Shown here: one piece after another, positions 36,612 to 45,027 of the stretch
Numbering within the stretch: the stretch's first letter is position 1
Layout of the letters: each line of letters starts with the position of its first letter
NCBI GenBank assembly: GCA_028289965.1
Contig: JAQGKS010000231.1
Span: forward strand, 1-53,665
Source: Sphingomonas bacterium
Lineage (GTDB): Bacteria; Pseudomonadota; Alphaproteobacteria; Sphingomonadales; Sphingomonadaceae
Reading direction: 5' to 3'
DNA: 53,665 nucleotides
The notes under the pieces: generated by a model
The model's input: the letters and a program-made list of their open reading frames with translations, nothing else
What the model was told of the DNA's origin: nothing
The model's database searches: none
Program-made: the position numbers and the translations under genes

Positions 36612-38534
36612 ATGTGCGGCATTGCTGGCTGGTACAGGCGGGACGGGCGGCCCGTCCCCGCACGCGTGATCGAGGCTCAGTGCGACGCGATCCGTCACCG
36701 CGGACCCGACGATGACGGGGTGCTGACCGACGGCGACTTCGGCTTCGGCATGCGCCGCCTCAGCATCCTCGACGTCGCCGGCGGACACCAGCCGATGCGC
36801 ACTCCCGACGCGCGCTACGCGATCGTTTTCAACGGCGAAATCTACAACCACAAGGACCTGCGGCCGGACCTCCCGGATTATCCGTTTCGCACGCACAGCG
36901 ACACGGAAACGATCCTCGCGGCCTTTCAGGCGTGGGGGAACGACGCCTGGGCGAAGCTCGAAGGCATGTTCACCGTCGCCATCTGGGACGGCGTGGCCCG
37001 CGAACTGACGCTGGCGCGCGACCCGCTCGGCATCAAGCCGCTCTACATCTCGCAGCAGGGCGGCGGGCTTGCCTTCGCGTCGGAACTCAAGTCGCTCCGT
37101 GTCCTGCCCGGCCTCGCGTTCGACATCGACGAGGCGGCGGTGCACGACTTTTTCAGCTTCGGTCACGTCCGCAAGCCGCGCTCGATCTATCGTCAGGTCC
37201 GGATGCTTGATCCTGGGCACGTTCTGACGCTCGGGAGCGACGGCAAGAAAGCGGTTCGCGCCTATTGGCAGCCCCGCTTCCGCCCCGCGCCCGCCCTGTC
37301 CGCCGCCGCCTGGACGGAGAAGATGCAGGCGATGCTGCTGGAGACAACGGCGCGGCACATGCAGTCGGACGTTCCGGTCGCCGCGTTCCTGTCGGGCGGC
37401 ATCGATTCATCCGCCGTGCTCGCCGCCATGACCCGCGCGAGCGCGCAGCCGATCAAGGCATTCACGATCGGCTATCCTGGCGCCGAGATCGACGAGACCG
37501 ATGCCGCCCGCGACATCGCCCGGCATCTCGGCTGCGAGCATATCGTCCTGCCGCTCGACCTGGCGAGCGCGATCGACGTGTTGCCCAAGGTCCAGCGCTG
37601 CTACGACGAGCCGTTCGCGGACATGGCGGCGATCCCCACCTGGTACGCGTCCAAGCTCGCGGCGGAGCACGTCAAGGTGGTGCTGTGCGGCGAGGGCGGC
37701 GACGAGTTGTTCGCGGGCTACAAGCGTCATCGCAACGCCCGCAATATCGAGCGGCTGCGGCCGCTGATCGGCACGGGTGCCGGGCTGGGCGCGCTACTCG
37801 ACAGGCTGCCCGCAACCTCGTCTCCGCGGCTCAACCTGCTGCGCCAGCATGCGCAACGCTTCGCCGAGTTCGCCCGGCTGCCCGACGGCTATCAGCAATT
37901 CTTTGCCGCCACCCAGATCAGCCGACGCAGCCTTCGAAAGCAAATCTATTCGCCCGGCTTCTGGTCGCGGCAGGAAGGCGAGAACTCCTATGCCGATCTC
38001 GAACGCCGATATTTCGGCGGCGTGGAGGCCAACGCCTCGACCGCGCTTGAACAATTCCTGTTCGCGGATCTGTCGCTCAACATGCCGTCCGCCATGCTGA
38101 CCCGCCTCGACCGCGCGAGCATGGCGCATTCGGTGGAGGCGCGGGTGCCGTTCCTGTCGCACAAGATGGTCGATTGGGCGCTGACCGTCCCGCCCGAACT
38201 CAAACTGCGCGGCGGCACCGGCAAATATATTCTGCGCCAAGCGATCGCCCCGTGGCTGCCACCGGGCATCCTCAAGCGGCCCAAACAGGGTTTTCAGATG
38301 CCACTCGCGGCCTGGCTGCGCGGCGCCTTCGGAGGTTATGCGCGCGAGGTCTGGAACGACAGCGGCGCGGCAGGCGCGGGCTATCTCGCACCCCAAGCCG
38401 TCGAGCAACTGTTCGACGAGCATAAGCGCGGGCAGGCGGACCATGGCCGCATGCTCTACGCCATCGCGGTGTTCGGTCTTTGGTGGCGGGACGCGCGTGC
38501 GCCAGCCCGGCCCGCACTCGCTGACGCTGCGTAA
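36612..38534 (+). CDS. asnB: Asparagine synthase (glutamine-hydrolysing), polysaccharide-cluster type
   Basis: 640 residues. Class II glutaminase domain with nucleophile C2 (MCGIAGWYRR), which fixes the start at 36612, RHRGPDDDGV and FNGEIYNHKDLR; then an ATP-pyrophosphatase domain with SGGIDSS near 261-267, GEGGDELFAGYKRH and ARVPFL. The C-terminal KRPKQGFQMPLAAWLRG is typical. The length and tail resemble amidotransferases in exopolysaccharide/exosortase clusters, which may amidate uronic acids rather than make asparagine. That role is inferred from neighbours (flippase, glycosyltransferase). The next gene starts six bases after its stop. Confidence 0.9.
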   Translation: MCGIAGWYRRDGRPVPARVIEAQCDAIRHRGPDDDGVLTDGDFGFGMRRLSILDVAGGHQPMRTPDARYAIVFNGEIYNHKDLRPDLPDYPFRTHSDTETILAAFQAWGNDAWAKLEGMFTVAIWDGVARELTLARDPLGIKPLYISQQGGGLAFASELKSLRVLPGLAFDIDEAAVHDFFSFGHVRKPRSIYRQVRMLDPGHVLTLGSDGKKAVRAYWQPRFRPAPALSAAAWTEKMQAMLLETTARHMQSDVPVAAFLSGGIDSSAVLAAMTRASAQPIKAFTIGYPGAEIDETDAARDIARHLGCEHIVLPLDLASAIDVLPKVQRCYDEPFADMAAIPTWYASKLAAEHVKVVLCGEGGDELFAGYKRHRNARNIERLRPLIGTGAGLGALLDRLPATSSPRLNLLRQHAQRFAEFARLPDGYQQFFAATQISRRSLRKQIYSPGFWSRQEGENSYADLERRYFGGVEANASTALEQFLFADLSLNMPSAMLTRLDRASMAHSVEARVPFLSHKMVDWALTVPPELKLRGGTGKYILRQAIAPWLPPGILKRPKQGFQMPLAAWLRGAFGGYAREVWNDSGAAGAGYLAPQAVEQLFDEHKRGQADHGRMLYAIAVFGLWWRDARAPARPALADAA

Positions 38535-38540
38535 ACCGCC

Positions 38541-39713
38541 ATGTCGCCCCCCCACCGCGTCAGCTTCATCCTGCACCGATTCAGCCGCGGCGGCAGCGAT
38601 CGGGTGACCGCCTACCTCGCGCGGGGCTTCGCCGACCGCGGCATGGACGTCGAACTCCTTGTCGTCACCCGCGGCGGCGAGGTCGAGGCAGCGCTGACGG
38701 CGCTAGTCGGCGCGGACATCCCGATCCGTTACTTCGGCCACTTCGGCGGGCCGCGGGCGCTGGACCTCATGCGGGGGTTGCCCGGGTTGGTCCGGCACCT
38801 GCGCGCACGGGCTCCCGACGCCATCATCTCGACCGCCAACAACACCGCCTGGATCAGCGCCGCGGCGCTCAAGCTCTCGGGGTTGCGCGGCACCCGGCTG
38901 TTCCTCAAGACGACGAACCCCATTGCCGCGTCGCGCCATACCGGGCTGACGAGGCGTATTCGCCGTTGGGGATATCGAAAGGCGTTCGCGGTGGCGGACG
39001 CGGTCTGGCCGTTGAGCGCGGAGGAGAGCGCCGAACTTCGTCGGGAGTATCCCGACTTCGGGCCGCTCTTCCGCGAGATCGTCAACCCCTATGTCACGCC
39101 TGCCATGCTCGCCCGGCCCAACGCAGCCCCGCCTTCGGGGCCGCGCAGGACGATCATCGGCGTCGGGCGGCTGACCGCGCAGAAGCGCTTCGACAGGCTG
39201 ATCACCGCATTCGCCCTTGTCGCCGACCGCGATGTTCATCTGACGATCCTCGGCGAAGGCGAGGATCGCGAGGCCTTGGAGACGCAGGTGGAGGCGCTTG
39301 GGCTTCGGGGCCGCATCTCGATGCCGGGCTACGTCGATGATGTCGCGGGCGCCTTCCATCGCGCCGACCTGTTCGTGCTTACGTCCGACTATGAAGGCCT
39401 GCCCGCGGTCGTGCTCGAGGCGATGGCCGCCAACTGCCCGGTGCTCAGCACCGACTGTTTTCCGGCGGCGCGTTCGATGGTCGGCGCGACACAAGGCTGT
39501 GCGATCATCGACTCCACCGATCCGCATGATCTGGCCAAGCTGATCGACGCGCATCTGTCGGGTCCACGGCCCTCGCATCTGCGTGCGCTCGCCGAGCGCT
39601 ATTCGATCGCCAACGGGGTCGCCAGCCACCTGGCGGCGATGGCGGGCGTTCCCATCACTCGACCGGATGCGCAACCGGTCCGATCGACAGTCCTCGGCGA
39701 TAGAGCAGCGTGA
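38541..39713 (+). CDS. Family 4 glycosyltransferase
   Basis: 390 residues, GT-B fold. N-terminal acceptor domain begins FILHRFSRGGSDRVTAYLA; the donor domain contains GVGRLTAQKRFDRLI near 205 and the EX7E-type motif SDYEGLPAVVLEAMA near 290, with CPVLSTDC after it. It is cytoplasmic and adds a sugar from a nucleotide donor, as expected in this glycan locus. It is co-directional with asnB, six bases downstream. Its last 59 bases overlap the 3' end of the DUF2141 gene on the opposite strand. Confidence 0.92.
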   Translation: MSPPHRVSFILHRFSRGGSDRVTAYLARGFADRGMDVELLVVTRGGEVEAALTALVGADIPIRYFGHFGGPRALDLMRGLPGLVRHLRARAPDAIISTANNTAWISAAALKLSGLRGTRLFLKTTNPIAASRHTGLTRRIRRWGYRKAFAVADAVWPLSAEESAELRREYPDFGPLFREIVNPYVTPAMLARPNAAPPSGPRRTIIGVGRLTAQKRFDRLITAFALVADRDVHLTILGEGEDREALETQVEALGLRGRISMPGYVDDVAGAFHRADLFVLTSDYEGLPAVVLEAMAANCPVLSTDCFPAARSMVGATQGCAIIDSTDPHDLAKLIDAHLSGPRPSHLRALAERYSIANGVASHLAAMAGVPITRPDAQPVRSTVLGDRAA

Positions 39714-40167
39714 TCCTGATCGTGGCCGGCTGCGACCCAACGACGAACGCCGCCTGGTCGAAACTCGGCTTAAGCCTCAGCAGCGACAGGCGCGGATTGC
39801 CCGAATAGGCCCCGCCGTCGTTCCAATCTTTACCGCCATCCGCTTCGAGATCGTGGTGGACGGCGATCGCATAGCGTCCCGCCTTCGGCAACGCGATGCA
39901 TACTTCGAGCGGACCGGACGCGGTCACCGGCACCGTCACACGCTTGAGCCGCTGGCCTTTGGCGAGAAAGCGTCGCGGATCGTCGTAAACACGAAACTGG
40001 ACCTCGCCCGCGCGCTTCTTGAAGCCGCCTAGCAGCACGCGAACCGCGGAAGTCCGCGAACCGCTTCGACAGGCGGCGGCCTCCGGGCCCAAGGCACCGG
40101 CCAATGGCCTGACAGGCATCACCAACGCCACGCCGGTCAGCAGCAAGGTGGAGAGCTTGAGCGTCAT
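39655..40167 (-). CDS. DUF2141 secreted protein
   Basis: 170 residues from the ATG at 40167, which has GGAG about nine bases upstream; the frame is open to 40233. Signal peptide (LSTLLLTGVALVMPVRPLAG), then a beta-rich domain with KKRAGEVQFRVYDDP, RYAIAVHHDLEADGG and NDGGAYSGNPRL, the pattern of DUF2141. The family function is not known. It lies 56 bases downstream of the TonB receptor in the same direction, so it is likely the last gene of the fecIR-receptor unit. The 3' end is antisense to the glycosyltransferase gene. Confidence 0.85.
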   Translation of the reverse strand: MTLKLSTLLLTGVALVMPVRPLAGALGPEAAACRSGSRTSAVRVLLGGFKKRAGEVQFRVYDDPRRFLAKGQRLKRVTVPVTASGPLEVCIALPKAGRYAIAVHHDLEADGGKDWNDGGAYSGNPRLSLLRLKPSFDQAAFVVGSQPATIRITLLYRRGLSIGPVAHPVE

Positions 40168-40222
40168 CGCGTTGAACTCCAAAGTCGCAAGGACGCATTG
40201 CAGTCGGAGGGTATTGGCGGCC

Positions 40223-42613
40223 TCATAGGTCAAGCTTCAAGCCGAGCCTGACGGTACGCGGGCGCAGCGGCGTAATCTGCAATCCGTCCGCGACCGTGAA
40301 AGGATTGCCGAACGAGAAGCTGTTCGCGCGGCTGTCGAACAGGTTGGTCACGTCGACGAGGAGATTCCACCATCCGCGTGCGACACTCGCGCTCAGCCCC
40401 GCGACGAAGTAGCCGCCCTGGTCGAGCGTCAGCCGCGGATCGACGCCCAAGTGCGACTCGCCCACGTAAGAAAGGTCCGCGCGCGCTGCGGCCTTGAACG
40501 CACCGGGCGGCGTTTCGAGCGTGATCGCGCCGCGTGCGCCGAGACCGGCGATGTTCGGCAGACCGGCCTCGTCGCCGAGAAGAACGCCGGGAGCGAGCTT
40601 CGAAAGTTCGCTGTCGTTGATGAACACCGACGCATCGAGACCCAAGAGCCGAATCGGTCGCCAGTTCAACGCCGCCGTGGCGCCCAGGACCCTGCCGTCG
40701 CCGACGTTGATCGTGCGCGGAAAGCCCGTTACGTCGATGATGTCGGATTGGATGCCTTCCCAATGCGTATGGAACAGCGCGGCCGACGCGGAGAAGCGCG
40801 TGCCCGGCCCGCCGAAGCGCGCGCCGGCCTCGATCGTGCGAAGCTCGTCCGGCTCGAAGCGCCTGATTTCCGGCGCGCTCGCATCGCCAACGCTGATCCC
40901 GCCCGCGCGGAAACCTTCCTGGTAGCGGAAGTAGACGCTCCCGCCCGCAAACGGCTTCCACGAGGCCGCCGCAGTGGGCAGCACGCGTACATCCTTGCGG
41001 TGCGGCTCGATCTCGGGTCCGGTATCGGTTTCCCGCTCCCCCTGCTTGATGGTGTAGACCAGCCGCCCACCGATTGTTCCGGAAAGGCTATGTGAGAACG
41101 GGTAACTCGCCTCGCCGAACAGAGCCGTTTCGCTCGTTTTATCGCGGACGTCGGCGATGGCGTTCGCCGTGCCGGGGGGCCCGAGCGTGCGAACCGTGGC
41201 ATCGCGATTGGCGACGACGCTCAGTCCCGCCACCCACCGCAGCCGTCCGGGGCCCGCGCTCGACAGCCTGGTCTCGTGGCTGAAGAGTCGGACGTCCCTC
41301 GCTTCGTCGAATGCAGTCGGGGCGCCGTTCTCCGACAGCCTTGTGGCATCAAAGCGCGTGTCGATGTCGTTCCTGACAAGACCCGTGGCGGACAGGAGCT
41401 CGACCGCGTCCCAACGTTTGCGGACCGCCGCCGAGTAGGCGCGCACGTCCAGGTCGTAAGGCTGCGCGACGACGCTGGTGCGGATGAGCGGTGGCCGGCC
41501 GCGCAGCGCATATTGGCTGTCGCGCGTCTCAATAAATTGCGCCAGCGTCCCCAACTCGACCGACCAGCTTGCGCCCGGCTCAAGGCGCACCGCCCCCCGC
41601 CAGCCATCGACCCGCACTCGGTTGATGTCCGACAGCTTGCGGGAGGGATCGTCGATGTAGCCGCCCTCGGCCTGCGAGTAGCCGACAAGCCGAACCGATA
41701 TCGCCTGCGACAGGGGCAGATTGACCATCGCGGCGATGTCATGCCCGGCCGCGCCATGGGCGGCCGCCGTGACGCCCGCCCACCCGGTCGCGAGCGTGCG
41801 CTCCGGATCGGGATGGCGCGGCAGGATGCGGACGATCCCACCCAGCGCCCCGGCCCCGTACAACGTTCCCTGCGGCCCCTCCAGCACCTCGACGCGCTCG
41901 ACGTCGTAGAGCCTGACGTCAGGGTTGGGTGCGCTGTAGCTTAGGCGGATGTCGCCAAGGTAATAGCCGATCGTGGACTGGGTTGGGCCGTTGAAGCTGC
42001 TGTCCGCGATGCCCCGTATGAACAGCTTGTTGCGGCCCGTCCCCAAGTTGGTGGAGGCGGTGCTGGGGAGCCGCGCCAGAAGCGATTCCACTCCGCGTGT
42101 TGCCGCCGTGCCTGTTGCATCATCGACATCCAGCACTGCGGCAGTGCCGGGGTAGTCGATGAGGCGCGTCGCCTGTTTGCTCGCCGTGACGACGATGTCC
42201 TCGACTGGGAGCGGCCCGGCCCTTTGCGGCAGGGATGCGGGATGCGGGACACCGACGCGCGGCGGCGGCGCGGCCCTGCTCCGAACCGAAGTTGGAACCG
42301 CGCGCGCGAACAGCCGCACGGTGCGCCGGTCTATGAACCGGTAGTCAAGCGGCGTGCCGCGCAACATGCGGCTTAGCGCCTGGCCCACCGTCATCCGCCC
42401 GCGGAGCGGGCGAACCGCGATGCCTGCCATTCCTGGCGTGATGCCGCCCACGCCTATGCCGGCTTGGCGCGCCAGACTCTCGAGCGCACGATCCAGTCGC
42501 CCGCCGGAAATGTCGACGTCGAACCGCGACGCCGCTGTGGCCGGAGTTGCCGATGCGGCTGCGATTGCGGCGAGGCTAATGGCGAGCGGGCGCGTCAGGG
42601 GGAAAGCGACCAT
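40223..42613 (-). CDS. TonB-dependent receptor with N-terminal signalling (STN) domain
   Basis: 796 residues. Signal peptide (ends ASATPATAAS), STN domain about 31-103 (FDVDISGGRLDRALESLARQ), TonB box EDIVVTA at 138-144, plug domain (RGVESLLARLPS, VERVEVLEGPQGTLYGAGALGG), and a barrel ending VRLGLKLDL. It imports a bulky ligand through the outer membrane with TonB energy; the STN domain signals ligand binding to FecR. It overlaps fecR by 19 bases. The barrel resembles substrate-diverse sphingomonad receptors, so a siderophore is plausible but not shown. Confidence 0.93.
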   Translation of the reverse strand: MVAFPLTRPLAISLAAIAAASATPATAASRFDVDISGGRLDRALESLARQAGIGVGGITPGMAGIAVRPLRGRMTVGQALSRMLRGTPLDYRFIDRRTVRLFARAVPTSVRSRAAPPPRVGVPHPASLPQRAGPLPVEDIVVTASKQATRLIDYPGTAAVLDVDDATGTAATRGVESLLARLPSTASTNLGTGRNKLFIRGIADSSFNGPTQSTIGYYLGDIRLSYSAPNPDVRLYDVERVEVLEGPQGTLYGAGALGGIVRILPRHPDPERTLATGWAGVTAAAHGAAGHDIAAMVNLPLSQAISVRLVGYSQAEGGYIDDPSRKLSDINRVRVDGWRGAVRLEPGASWSVELGTLAQFIETRDSQYALRGRPPLIRTSVVAQPYDLDVRAYSAAVRKRWDAVELLSATGLVRNDIDTRFDATRLSENGAPTAFDEARDVRLFSHETRLSSAGPGRLRWVAGLSVVANRDATVRTLGPPGTANAIADVRDKTSETALFGEASYPFSHSLSGTIGGRLVYTIKQGERETDTGPEIEPHRKDVRVLPTAAASWKPFAGGSVYFRYQEGFRAGGISVGDASAPEIRRFEPDELRTIEAGARFGGPGTRFSASAALFHTHWEGIQSDIIDVTGFPRTINVGDGRVLGATAALNWRPIRLLGLDASVFINDSELSKLAPGVLLGDEAGLPNIAGLGARGAITLETPPGAFKAAARADLSYVGESHLGVDPRLTLDQGGYFVAGLSASVARGWWNLLVDVTNLFDSRANSFSFGNPFTVADGLQITPLRPRTVRLGLKLDL

Positions 42614-43536
42614 CCCTCGCCCCTACGGCGCGCCTGTGCGTCGAGCAACGCCGCGACCCGGTGCATGACGGCGGGCTCGTTGTCGTCGATGATGATGACG
42701 CCGGTAAACCGTTGCGACTGTAATGACCCGTCCACCGTAACGGGTTTGCCGATCGCGCGGGCGACATCGACCGCGACCCTGCCCACAGGCGAGTTGCTGT
42801 AGACGAGCCGTCCCTCGCGCCAGCTTCCTATCGTGACGGGCGGCTGCCGCCCGAGTTCGATGCTGCTGCGGAGCTTGTCGAGACGAAGCGTATGCCCTGC
42901 CGGAAGAGCGATCCTGACCGCCTGCGGGTCGAACAGGACCGATCCCTGTGCCACACCCACGCTGAGCTCCGCCCCGGAAAGCGCGACGTTGAACACCGTT
43001 CCGGCATCTACCACCCTGTGTCCGTCGGCTTCCAAGACGAACGGCTGTGCCGCGTCGTGGCGGACCACGAAAGTGGCCTCGCCCCGTTCGAGCCTAGCGA
43101 AACGAGCCGTCGCCATATCGACGGCTACCCGGGTATCGCCATTCAGCTCAATCCGCGTACCCCCGCCGAGCGCGACCGTCCGGGTCTCCCCAGGCTTCGT
43201 GACGAAGAAGCGCAAGGCGGGGCCGGACGCTTGCGACCAGGACAGGATCGCCAGGAGCAGCGCCGCCGCGGCCGCGAACGGAGCCAGTCGCCACAAGTGC
43301 CAGCCTCTTCGCGCCGGCATGACGTGGGCAACGGCTGGAGCCTCGGGGGCAGTTGGCGCCAGGCCCCCCAGATCAGCATCGGCGAGCGCGATCCGGTCAT
43401 AAGCCTCGGAATTTGCGGGATCGCTTTCCAGCCAATCCGTGAACGCGGCCCAATCCTCGGCGCGCGCGTCCGCCGCCTGCATGCGCACATGCCACAAGAT
43501 CGCCTGATCGATCGCTTGGGAGAACTCAGATGCCAT
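42595..43536 (-). CDS. fecR: FecR-family anti-sigma/sigma regulator
   Basis: 313 residues. Cytoplasmic FecR_N/DUF4880 helix bundle (AILWHVRMQAADARAEDW, WLESDPANSEAYDRI), one membrane segment about 83-98, a periplasmic FecR domain with GETRTVALGGGTRIELNGD and VDAGTVFNVA, and a C-terminal STN-contact region. It relays the receptor signal to the ECF sigma factor encoded 17 bases upstream. The fecI-fecR-receptor order is typical of cell-surface signalling units. Confidence 0.93.
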   Translation of the reverse strand: MASEFSQAIDQAILWHVRMQAADARAEDWAAFTDWLESDPANSEAYDRIALADADLGGLAPTAPEAPAVAHVMPARRGWHLWRLAPFAAAAALLLAILSWSQASGPALRFFVTKPGETRTVALGGGTRIELNGDTRVAVDMATARFARLERGEATFVVRHDAAQPFVLEADGHRVVDAGTVFNVALSGAELSVGVAQGSVLFDPQAVRIALPAGHTLRLDKLRSSIELGRQPPVTIGSWREGRLVYSNSPVGRVAVDVARAIGKPVTVDGSLQSQRFTGVIIIDDNEPAVMHRVAALLDAQARRRGEGWSLSP

Positions 43537-43553
43537 CGTCTACCCGCATAACG

Positions 43554-44087
43554 TCACCGAACCGGCTCGTCCGCATCCAGCGCCTTCCTGACGGCGAGGA
43601 TCGTTCGGTATGCACGCTGCAAATGTTTCTCGACCGCACTTATGCTGATGCCGTGCTCGGCCGCTATCGCTTTTTGGGACACGCCCTCAACCCGGAACGC
43701 GCGAAAGATCCGCGACGTTCGTTCGGGCAAGGCGGCGAGCGCGCGTTCTACCCGGGCAAGCTCGTCGCGCACGATCAGCATCTGCTCGGCACTGACGAGC
43801 TTCGCGCTTGCCTCGTCGAGCTGCCCCGTCCCAGCCCAATCGCTGTCCCGACGCCCCCGCCGGAGCGCCGAGCGGCGTCGGTCGGATGCGGCGTTCGCTG
43901 CCATGCGGTAAACATAGGCGAGAGGATCCGCCACGGGCCCCGACGGGGACGCCTGAAGTTTGATCCACAGATCGTGCAGAGCGTCCTCGGCCTCGCTGTC
44001 GTCGCCTAGGCGCGCGCGCAGGAACCGGGTGATGCGTGCGCGATTGGCGATCAGGACCCCGATAAGGCCGCTTTCCTGATCGCTCAT
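43554..44087 (-). CDS. fecI: ECF sigma factor, FecI type
   Basis: 177 residues from the ATG at 44087; the frame is open to 44201 but the upstream part is unlike the family. Region 2 is seen in DDSEAEDALHDLWIKLQ and YVYRMAANAASDRRR; region 4 in LPERTSRIFRAFRVEGVSQ and ISISAVEKHLQRAY. It should direct RNA polymerase to the adjacent receptor gene when FecR signals. A 15-base dyad (TCGGCT-TAG-AGCCGA, 44205-44219) lies upstream of it and might be an operator; no clear Fur box was found. Confidence 0.92.
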   Translation of the reverse strand: MSDQESGLIGVLIANRARITRFLRARLGDDSEAEDALHDLWIKLQASPSGPVADPLAYVYRMAANAASDRRRSALRRGRRDSDWAGTGQLDEASAKLVSAEQMLIVRDELARVERALAALPERTSRIFRAFRVEGVSQKAIAAEHGISISAVEKHLQRAYRTILAVRKALDADEPVR

Positions 44088-44455
44088 TGATGCACCGGAA
44101 GCGTCATTTCTTCTCGGGCTTAGAGGTCGGACCAGCCGCCCGCAACGGCGTCGGGAGTTCCTGAACCGGCCAGTTATCTCGTGTTGAGGATCGTTCGACA
44201 ATCATCGGCTTAGAGCCGAAATGAAGCAAAGGGCGCATTTTACCGCGCTGCGCCGCTCGCTGCGACAAAGGGTCATTATCGATTGGGCTAGGCTTAAGCC
44301 TTGGCGACTATCCGCTATGCACAACTGCGTTTATCCTCTGCAACAACCGGAATTGAGGGAAAGCAAAAGGACAGTTTCAAGGTCGAATGCCGCTGAGAGT
44401 GCTTCGCCACCCTAAGAGGAGCCGCCTTAACTACGCTATTGCCGTCGTTTTCCCT

Positions 44456-44470
44456 ACCCCCACTCAATTG
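44456..44470 (+). repeat. Degenerate copy of the guaA 3'-end att-like 15-mer
   Basis: ACCCCCACTCAATTG matches ACTCCCACTCGATCG at 45030-45044 in 12 of 15 positions; all three differences are transitions. The two copies are in direct orientation and bracket the integrase remnant, as left-over attachment sites would. The match was found by eye and could be chance. Confidence 0.3.
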
Positions 44471-44498
44471 TTCAGGGCCCTAACCTGCTGGTTTCGCA

Positions 44499-44833
44499 TC
44501 ATAACGCCTCCGTCGGCCAGCGTTCCCGAGCTCGCCGAAGCTGTTGGCCTCCTTCAAGCGGCGCGTCTCACGCGGCTTGTCTTGCGCCGGTGATCGCCCT
44601 TCGGCAACGGCCCGCCGGGCATCGATGCACTTCTCCCGCGCCCGGGCCAACGACACGCCCGAGGGCCCGTGGCGGCCGACCGTGAGAGTCTCCCGCCTCC
44701 CGTTCAGCCGCTACTCGTATCGGAACGTGACGGCACCGGACGCCGCCACCGTCACGTACATACCGTTCCTGTCGCTGACCTTATACATAGAACCGTTTGG
44801 TTTCAGGTTCTTAAGCGCCATATCCGTGAGCAT
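44499..44833 (-). pseudogene. Broken tyrosine-recombinase (DUF4102-type integrase) N-terminus
   Basis: From ATG 44833 the translation starts MLTDMALKNLKPNGSMYKVS and continues with GMYVTVAASGAVTFRYE, then a TAG at codon 41 (44713-44711), then in the same frame RLNGRRETLTVGRHGPSG, SLARAREKCIDARRAVAEGR and RRLKEANSFGEL. This is the Arm-DNA-binding domain of prophage/island integrases, where the TAG replaces a codon of the conserved F-x-Y-x-YR segment. A one-base loss near 44527 shifts the frame; the new frame reads ERWPTEAL and stops at 44499. The catalytic domain is missing. GAGGAGAGGG precedes the ATG. Confidence 0.9.
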
Positions 44834-45027
44834 CCGCCCTCTCCTCTGACCTGGAAACCGTCAGCCGAAAAGAAGGCTTTCCTCCCGCTCTTTCTGCCGC
44901 TTTCTCAACGGCTTGGCCCGCAGGAGAATAGCGTCAAGGGTCCATTCGCCTGACGGCACTCGCCTAAAGGGCCGATGGCGAGGAAAGTCGATACCGTCAC
45001 GCTTACCCGCCTGCGAACGACCTCAAA

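Larger units (their letters stand above)
44088..45027. other. Gene-poor stretch between fecI and guaA
   Basis: 940 bases without an intact gene and with lower GC than its neighbours. It holds the fecI upstream region (44088-44220), about 230 bases with nothing recognised, an att-like 15-mer (44456-44470), an integrase pseudogene (44499-44833), and about 190 bases up to the guaA stop that probably were the integrase leader and attachment region. Confidence 0.8.

Noticed and set aside
36612-38534. Exosortase/PEP-CTERM system inferred from the AsnB type
   Set aside because: No exosortase, PEP-CTERM protein or Prs-type sensor kinase is seen in the window. The resemblance of one amidotransferase is not enough.
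44205-44219. TCGGCT-TAG-AGCCGA dyad upstream of fecI as a Fur box
   Set aside because: Symmetric, but it lacks the Fur 7-1-7 pattern. Kept only as a remark in the fecI entry.
44221-44415. Small plus-strand open frame between fecI and the integrase relic
   Set aside because: No ribosome-binding site or domain, in degraded DNA; composition looks random.
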